From contig NC_088777.1 of the NCBI RefSeq assembly GCF_954871325.1, positions 6,425,366 through 6,489,365 on the forward strand: a stretch of 64,000 bases of DNA, in the 5' to 3' direction. This document shows, one piece after another, positions 57,640 to 64,000 of the stretch; position 1 is the stretch's first letter, and every line of letters begins with the position of its first letter. The translations under genes were made by a program, and so were the position numbers. The notes beneath the pieces were generated by a model that was given only the letters and a program-made list of their open reading frames with translations, was not told where the DNA came from and searched no databases. This stretch comes from Gordionus sp. m RMFG-2023 (taxonomy: Eukaryota > Nematomorpha > Gordioida > Chordodea > Parachordodidae).

Positions 57640-58400
57640 TTATCTCGATATTTACCTCCGATTATAAATTATTTATAATATCTTCGCGATATATGTCTCT
57701 CTAAATAGTTTTCGCTCAATTTTCTACGCTATAAAAATATTTGGGATTATTGACGTGAGTTTCGTTTCTACTGAAAAGGATACGAGATAAGTATTTCGCT
57801 ATAAAAATATTCGAGATATTTGTTTAGTGGAAATAACTTTCGCTATGAGGCGAATCTCGATCTCATGCGAAGTGAGGTTGTTATCATAAAAATTTCTAAC
57901 GATCGGAGTGTATATTAAATTCTCAGAATTAGAAGGAAGTTCTTCTAGGAGGAAAGCTTGGTGGGCTGGGAGGCGGAATAGTGTATCGCGCATAAGTGTA
58001 TCTCGTGAAGTTTACCCAAGGAACTTGAGATGTGTCAAAGAGCTCAATGGTGAGTCTTAGATATTAAATTCGATTAATATGGAAAAAAATAATCCGTGGG
58101 TGTTTTTCCCGGGTTTTTTTCCGGAATTCGAATAAAACAATTTAAGGAAAATAAAAATACCCCGAAGGCTAGAATATTTCCTAATTTATTTTATAAAATA
58201 TTTAAAAAAAAAAGATATCCGTGTAAAACGTGTTAGAAATCTCGATATTAATATTCGGAGTTTCAACGAATTCTATATCCCAATACGACATATACAATAG
58301 AGGAAAAAAATATTCCAAAATGCAGCCCACCTCCCATCTTTGTTTCTTCGCAGTTATAAATTCTTTCGAACAGACCTGTGTGGGATGTATAAATGACAAA
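57640..58400. other. less A+T-rich region with several CpG, gene-like but unresolved
   Basis: Base composition shifts: CTCGAT, TCGCGCAT, GATCGGAG and AACGATCGG occur close together. A minus-strand frame at 57799-57993 reads MRDTLFRLPAHQAFLLEELP. Both strands are open near 58200-58450, and a strong plus-strand acceptor-like TTTCTTCGCAG lies at about 58340. It may be a host gene's exon or promoter region;no product is recognised. Confidence 0.3.
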
Positions 58401-58826
58401 TATAAAATATTAATCCTTAAAGTAATAAATTTTAAATGTAATATGTAAAGCATTTCCTAAAAAAAATATATAATATAAACAATAAATTGGCTCCTTAGCT
58501 TTAAAGAAAAATGAAAGCTTATAATAATATATTTAATATTTATAATTTCCATAATCGAAATAGGTTCGTTTTCCTATCTATTTGACTTTATTCACAATAG
58601 ATAATAGATGCACGGTTCAGGTATAATCTTTGTTAAATTCAAAACTTGTTTAAAAATTTTATAAACCTAATAGCTATACCAATTTTATGAAAATGAATTC
58701 ATCCGTTTAATGTTATTTTTATGTTTTTGATTATAATTTATTTTACTATTATATCAAAATTATAATTATTTAATTTTTATTATCATTGATATTGTGATTA
58801 ATAAAATAAAATGCTTTATTAAATTT

Positions 58827-59250
58827 GACGGGTTATCAGAATTTTCTTTTTTATTCAATTATGGATGAATAATAAATTATACCTTTATTTGATGATGAAT
58901 GAATCAGAAATTTTCCTAATCTATGAGGTGTGATTTAAAATTTATATTTTTTTACACAAAACTAATCTAGCAAGAAAATATATTTTAGATTATAAATTAC
59001 AATTATAAATGAATAAGTTTGAAAGATTTTTTATTGTGTACATAAATTAAAATTACTAACCATATACTTCGTAAACATATTTTATGAAAAATAATGGAAA
59101 ATTTTAGAATAACTCTTCATTTAAATGAACATAAATTTCTGAATCACATTTCATAAGATAGGAAAATTTATGACTTATTCAATCATCAAATAATGATAAA
59201 ATTTATTATTCATCCATCATTGAATAAAGAGAAAATTCTGATACCCCATC
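58827..59250. mobile_element. foldback MITE with 107-bp inverted arms
   Basis: Arms at 58827-58933 and 59144-59250 are inverted copies (outer sequence GACGGGTTATCAGAATTTTC against GATGGGGTATCAGAATTTTC). About 210 bp of A/T-rich DNA separate them. The flanking duplication is not clear. Another GATGGGCTATCAG follows at 59259, suggesting a partial extra terminus. Confidence 0.75.
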
Positions 59251-59294
59251 ATTCTTGATGGGCTATCAGCTGGTTTAAATATAACTCCTTTTAT

Positions 59295-59389
59295 ATAAAA
59301 AAAACTATTATAAATCACTATATGGAAGGATAATAGGTATTAGGGCTACCAGGTCCTTCTGTATAGTTGAGACTCTCGCTTCTCGAGAC
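59295..59389 (-). other. coding-like patch of unknown meaning
   Basis: The minus strand reads MSREARVSTIQKDLVALIPI from an ATG at 59389 to a stop about 28 codons on. Less A/T-rich than the flanks. A GTAGCC after KDL could be a donor. Too short to judge. Confidence 0.15.
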
Positions 59390-59929
59390 ATTTTCTTATT
59401 GTCAATAAAGGAGATAAATAAACATCTTGCTATAAGATAAAAAAAAAATTTCATCTAATATTTACGATTTTTTACACGAAAAAATGGGACAAAGATATGA
59501 ATTATAATAAAATATAATAATTGTTTATACTTCAAGACTTGACGATTATCGGGTTCCAACACATATGCATGTTGCCATATATAAAAATATAATATAATAA
59601 AATTTATAACATCAAAAATTGCCCTTAAATAAAGTGTGTAAATTGAAAATAAAATAGAATTTACTAATATTGATGTTAAAGATGGTGTAGTCTCTTTGAT
59701 GTTGAAGAAGAATCCTTTTCTTTGCTCAATGTGATGTTACTTTTGATGATAAGGTTGGAATTTCCTTGCTAGTAACTTCCCGTAAATAATCTGAAATAAA
59801 GGGTGTAAATTGGTGAATAACAAATTGGTTTGATTGAATAACAAAGGTTGGTGACTCTTTTTAATTTCTAGCAAATTATGAATTTAAGATTTTTATATAT
59901 ACGATATTTTAGTGAATATTATATTATTT

Positions 59930-60860
59930 TTAAAAAATTTCTCCTTGTAACTCTGATGGTAAAATCATGATTTTCATATTATTTTGAGGTTTACATCTAG
60001 TAAGAGCCACATATAGTTGTCCATGAGCGAAGCTCGAAAACCCTTATTAATGCTTGTAAATAACTCAATCGATAAAATTAATATGTAAATATGGTTAAAC
60101 GGGTACTATTACAAGTCCTTTGTTTGGGTTCAAGTTGCGTAAAGGCATAAAAATTGCACCAACCTTAAGTGTTAGATTGTGAGGTCGCATACCAGATGGA
60201 GTCAATAAAAAATTCTATTGGAAAATTCATTATATCTTTCTGATTATAACTTTCAATGCATCAGCACTATAATAATGTTTGATAGGACTTGAAATTATAT
60301 TAACGATTAATGATGTCGTTGTTGATTTTTTGTGGTTAATTATTTTAGTAGAAAGACTATTCATATCAGCAATTTCGATAGAATTACCCAAACACGTTTT
60401 ATTAATGAAGAGAGAGGGGGGGGGGGGTGAAAAATAATATTTTTATTTCAGGCAAATAAGGTAGGATTTGAACACTATATGTAGGTATATCAGAATAGCT
60501 GCTTGAAAGCCCATATCCAATTTTAATTAACCAAGCATTGTCTCGCTATGATGGAATACGCATATTATCAATCAAATTATTATAAAATGACTCCATAAAT
60601 CTGAACATTTTATACACGACTCTATAATATCGACTATGGGCCTTTAGGCACTTCTGGTAAAGTATGCTTAAAATCACAACCTAATAAAGTAACTTTTCCT
60701 CCAAATGGGGTTACAAATCACAGATGATCCAAAAGAAGGCTTTTAGCTTCGACAAAGAATATTAATTGAAATTTGTTGATCCAACTGCATATCCATACAT
60801 GGGTCACCCGCCTATACCTAAATATATTATTTTTAATAATTTTTTTAATTACTTTTCTTT
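59930..60860 (-). pseudogene. Helitron (Pif1-like) helicase relic
   Basis: Minus-strand pieces in the right order for the C-terminal half of a Helitron helicase: PFGGKVTLLGCDFKHTLPEV (about 60690, for FGGKVVLLGGDFRQLLPV), CIKCSDLWSHF (about 60610), DNAWLIKIGYG (about 60540), LTPSGMRPHNLTLKVGAIFM (about 60180), PLRNLNPNKGL (about 60130) and SFAHGQLYVALTRCKPQNN (about 60020). It is broken by frame changes; no Rep domain and no Helitron termini (TC…CTRR with hairpin) were found. Confidence 0.75.
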
Positions 60861-61103
60861 TAATTATATATTTTTATTAGACCAGAGGTGGACTGGTCAT
60901 TTAGAAGCAGGCCATTGGTGAAGTATTGTTTTACTTTTCTAGTAGAACTCTTAATTCAGAGGGTCCTACTCATGATTCAGTCGAAGCCTCTAGTCTTTTA
61001 TCTCAATGCGTTAATATAAATTACGTTATTTTAGCCATTATAATTTATGAGATATAATAACAATATATCCATTAAATAAATATCAATAGCCAGTAAGTAC
61101 TTA

Positions 61104-61319
61104 ATGGATGGTAAAAATTGTATTGATTCCCCTATCAATATATTAAAAAATAAAAGAAGTGATAATTCTTTGGATGTGATTAGAATTAAGGCAGAAAAAC
61201 ATTTAGCAGAATTTAATACTCCTCACAAATCATCAAGGGTACGTAAAACGCCTATAAATTTTCAAGATTTTTTAGTCGAGACCAAATTACAATTTGATTG
61301 TGAAAAAGACTCAAATTAG
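61104..61319 (+). CDS. unidentified open frame, 71 codons
   Basis: Starts MDGKNCIDSPINILKNKRSD and includes SSRVRKTPINFQDFL, with a balanced, charged composition unlike chance frames nearby. No family recognised. It lies between a CAGAGGTGGACTGG sequence (60882) and an element-like terminus (…GCTACGGCTCTG at 61926), so it may belong to a transposon. Confidence 0.25.
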   Translation: MDGKNCIDSPINILKNKRSDNSLDVIRIKAEKHLAEFNTPHKSSRVRKTPINFQDFLVETKLQFDCEKDSN

Positions 61320-62201
61320 AGTTTTTTAAAAAGGAATTATTATGAAATTATTGATTAATTTGTGTTGATCGTTTTTTAGAGAGATTTACACAAGATATCT
61401 ATAATCTTTTATATCGAATAAAATGGCCCGATTAACATCATTATTAAACTTTAAATATGGAAATGTTGCATCATGAAATGAAAATAACTAAAGGATTATT
61501 AGCTGCATAAGTTATAGAAACACATAATTTTAAAAATATCCTAAATATTATGTATAAAAAAAATATCATCATGCATTTAAAGAATTTATGAATGCTACTC
61601 ACCAGCCATCATCATCGAATCGACAGCTTCTTGTGTGGCCTCTTTCTCTACAATGAAGAGAGTTCATCGAGCACTAGAGAGTCGATGAAAGATCAACGTA
61701 AGAAAAATTTAATATTGATAGCATATGAAAATAAAATAACACTTCATATTATAGTATTGTATTCATATTATAAAATTATTTTGTATTAATATTACATTAA
61801 TATATTTTTAATAAAAATAGCAAAAAATTTCTATGAATGCTTAATTATTTATTTTATTTTAAAAAAATAGTGCCCTACCCAAGTAAGCAGCTGGTCCTCC
61901 TAGCTAATTCCTGGCTACGGCTCTGAAGTAATGGTAGGTATTATATACCTTTTTAAATAACATATACTAAATAAAATTGGCAAATTACATAACATTTATT
62001 ATAAATTACAATTACAATTTTCAGCAACTATAATAAATAAACATAAAAGCACAACAAGATAATTTTAAAATATAAATGAACAAACTCAAAATGAGAATGA
62101 GTCAATAAGGCAAGAAATTAGATTTAATGACCTAATTGCAAGTCTTTAGCAAAAACAAAATATTTTTTTGGGTCCACTGTTTTGGCCGATTTTCGCCTTT
62201 C
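61320..62201. other. A+T-rich DNA containing a transposon-like terminus at about 61926
   Basis: Read inward on the minus strand the terminus is CAGAGCCGTAGCCAGGAATT, a type seen in several hAT/other DNA transposons. The partner end is uncertain. The frame at 61592-61789 is not supported. Confidence 0.3.
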
Positions 62202-62515
62202 TTATTTTTTTATGTCTTGGGCTTGAGGACCAAAGGTTGTAACAGTCATCGTGATAACTGAAACGAAAGGATACTGATAAGACATTTTGTATTTATCACA
62301 TTTTAATTTTGGAGCCAAAGAGTTGAGATAAGAAAAGTCCCAATCTAGGAACTTGCCATCTTCCCAAAGTAAATCGATCTTCGATTTTCTAGAAACAAAC
62401 CGATTGGGGTTTTAATGGTAGGAATCAATGCTAAATTTTAAGCACCATCTTGAATAAGCGACTTGCAAAGTGTGCCGGGAAATTCGCCCATTACTTTTAA
62501 GGCATACAATGTCTG
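62202..62515 (-). pseudogene. unidentified coding-like segment, interrupted once
   Basis: On the minus strand one frame reads SDIVCLKSNGRISRHTLQVA, then YSRWCLKFSIDSYH, an interruption, then NPNRFVSRKSKIDLLWEDGK, FLDWDFSYLNSLAPKLK and, to a stop at 62202, YQYPFVSVITMTVTTFG and QAQDIKK. Tryptophans, balanced codons and lower A+T make it clearly gene-derived. Either this is a pseudogene, or a short intron or exon boundary lies at the interruption (an acceptor-like GGTTTGTTTCTAG lies at about 62390). Family not recognised. Confidence 0.45.
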
Positions 62516-64000
62516 ACTGAATCAGTATATTTTACATTATACTTTCTTCAGATATATATAACTCTAATAATATTTTTTCAATGTAATTGTTTCCTTATTT
62601 CAAATGGAGTATATATATGTTAATTTATAGAATATATAAAAAGTTTCTATATGTCATATTTTCTTTTATTTATATTTTTCTAATTTATAAAAATTATTAC
62701 AAAGAATGGTCAGATAAATCCAACTAATTATTGTTTTTTAACTTTGCAATTTCATGTTAGTATAACTGTATATTTTACATATATATTATTTATTTTATGA
62801 TAATTAGCAACATAAATTTACACGACAGATATATCTTTGCATAGGTTTGTATTTGATTTGATTAATAGTTTTTATTAATTATTTTAGAGAACAATATATT
62901 TTTTTAGATATGTTTTTAAAATTATTAAACAATTATATTGTTTAAATATAATTATTTATATTTTTATATAAAAATAAAATAAATATCTAATGTAGCAACT
63001 TTTACAAATTTACAATATTTTGCTACTTTGGAAATAATTGTTATTTTCGAAACTAAGAAATTTAAGAAGAAAAAATTTTACCGCATCAAAAATTTAAATA
63101 ATACATTTCTATTCTACAAAGTGGGGTGAGTACATAAGGAGTTAAATTATAGGTTAATGATAAATACTCCCGAGTCGATATATAGTAATATTCTAAACAA
63201 CAACCTAATTTGCTAAATAATGACAAATAATTTCAAAAAATGTTATAATATCCATTTTTTAAAAAAGATATTAGGTTATAGAATCACGCGGTTGTCTCCA
63301 ATCTCTGCTATACATCACCCCCCCCCCCCCTTCATGACGGACCCACCAATAGGAATTTCTTAACGAATTATATTACAGGTTCATCATATCGACATAATTA
63401 GATGTAAAAATAGATATTAAAACTTAAATAGAAGGAATCTATGCATCCTTGCCACAAAAACTGGTAATAGAATATAAGTTTTAAAAATGTCAAATAAAAT
63501 CTAGACTTATATTCTATAAATTAAATCAGACATATAGTAACTAATCTTAAAATATAAAGATTAGGATGCAAAATATTAGCTAAATATGCTATTTTGAAAA
63601 TCTATTTACTTTAGTAGTTGAATAATTCTAACATTTATTATATTTAAAACATAATTAGATGGCCGAAATAAATATCTAAACATTTAAAGCTATCTATATA
63701 TTTATTTTAATGAAGATATTTAATAACATATTAATGATGATATTTAAGGAGAATTAATATTTATTTATAAAAATGTTAACCAAATTTTTTGAACATATTT
63801 TGATCATCGAATAAAATAAATTTTATAAATTTATCTATGATTTTGAAAAGTTTTTTTATTTAGATTTTTTTAATAGAATAGGGGAAAGTATCTAAGAAGT
63901 AATAATTATTAAAAAATGATGTATAATATTTTTAGATAATTAATTACAGTTGATTAAATGTGACTGTACTAAATAAATTCGTAAAGAGATTTTTTGTGAG
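62516..64000. other. A+T-rich DNA, nothing recognised
   Basis: Only a C homopolymer of about 13 bp at 63317 followed by TTCATGACGGACCCACC, possibly an eroded transposon terminus. No gene or cassette is seen to the window end. Confidence 0.4.

Noticed and set aside
57640-57700. Donor-like CGGAG|GTAAAT as another micro-exon
   Set aside because: The nearest acceptor gives 26 nt, out of phase, with no shared peptide motif.

Overview
The window is a very A+T-rich, intron- and transposon-dominated stretch of a eukaryotic, almost certainly metazoan, nuclear genome. It shows spliced genes with GT-AG introns, hAT transposons (several of the ZMYM1/DUF4371 type common in invertebrates), a LINE with a restriction-like endonuclease, a Helitron helicase relic, a tRNA-derived SINE head and many small non-autonomous elements. 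I cannot name the species. Sap-feeding hemipterans, hydrozoans and parasitic flatworms all have genomes of this general character.

The main content is a long array of very small exons on the minus strand, from about 53.3 kb down to about 10 kb. I can define 32 intact candidates: 30 are 15-57 nt long and two paralogues are 123 nt. Every one has an AG acceptor and a GT donor, every length is a multiple of three, and all can be read in the same phase (one base of the split codon left of each intron). Read that way they give short Ser/Thr/Pro peptides rich in N-glycosylation sequons, such as VTTSVSRPP, ENTSVSQPP and VNTSCIQTPNL, a Thr-rich 18-mer, and a 41-residue Cys-containing segment. This is the architecture of a micro-exon gene for a secreted, mucin-like, modular protein. 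It resembles in principle the schistosome micro-exon genes and aphid bicycle genes, but I claim no homology to either. Many exon copies are visibly decayed, so the locus looks like birth and death of exon cassettes.

Layout. 1-0.8 kb: three well-fitting exons of an unidentified host gene (minus strand, running off the left edge), possibly with a further exon at 5.2 kb and a hAT element (1.5-3.9 kb) in the intron. 9.6-16.2 kb: tandem exon+intron units of roughly 300-600 bp. 16.6-25.4 kb: a decayed LINE, nested hAT-like elements, a decayed hAT and two stray cassettes. 25.4-36.6 kb (block A) and 37.9-49.5 kb (block B): paralogous segments carrying the same cassette order (27, 15, 27, 33, 39, 123, 30/33 and 54/57 nt). 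Element insertions date the duplication: an RNase H-bearing fossil is in both blocks, while two GGGCCGGG-type elements, a full-ended hAT, a LINE and other insertions are in only one block. 51.3-53.3 kb: two more cassettes. 57.1-57.4 kb: a possible signal-peptide exon. 58.8-62.5 kb: a foldback MITE, a Helitron helicase relic and an unidentified coding-like patch.

The strongest biological signals are the phase-locked micro-exon array, the frame-preserving 3-nt differences between paralogous micro-exons, and the 123-nt exon. Its two copies differ at seven codons, all of them amino-acid changing. No RNA evidence was available, so splicing is inferred from sequence alone.
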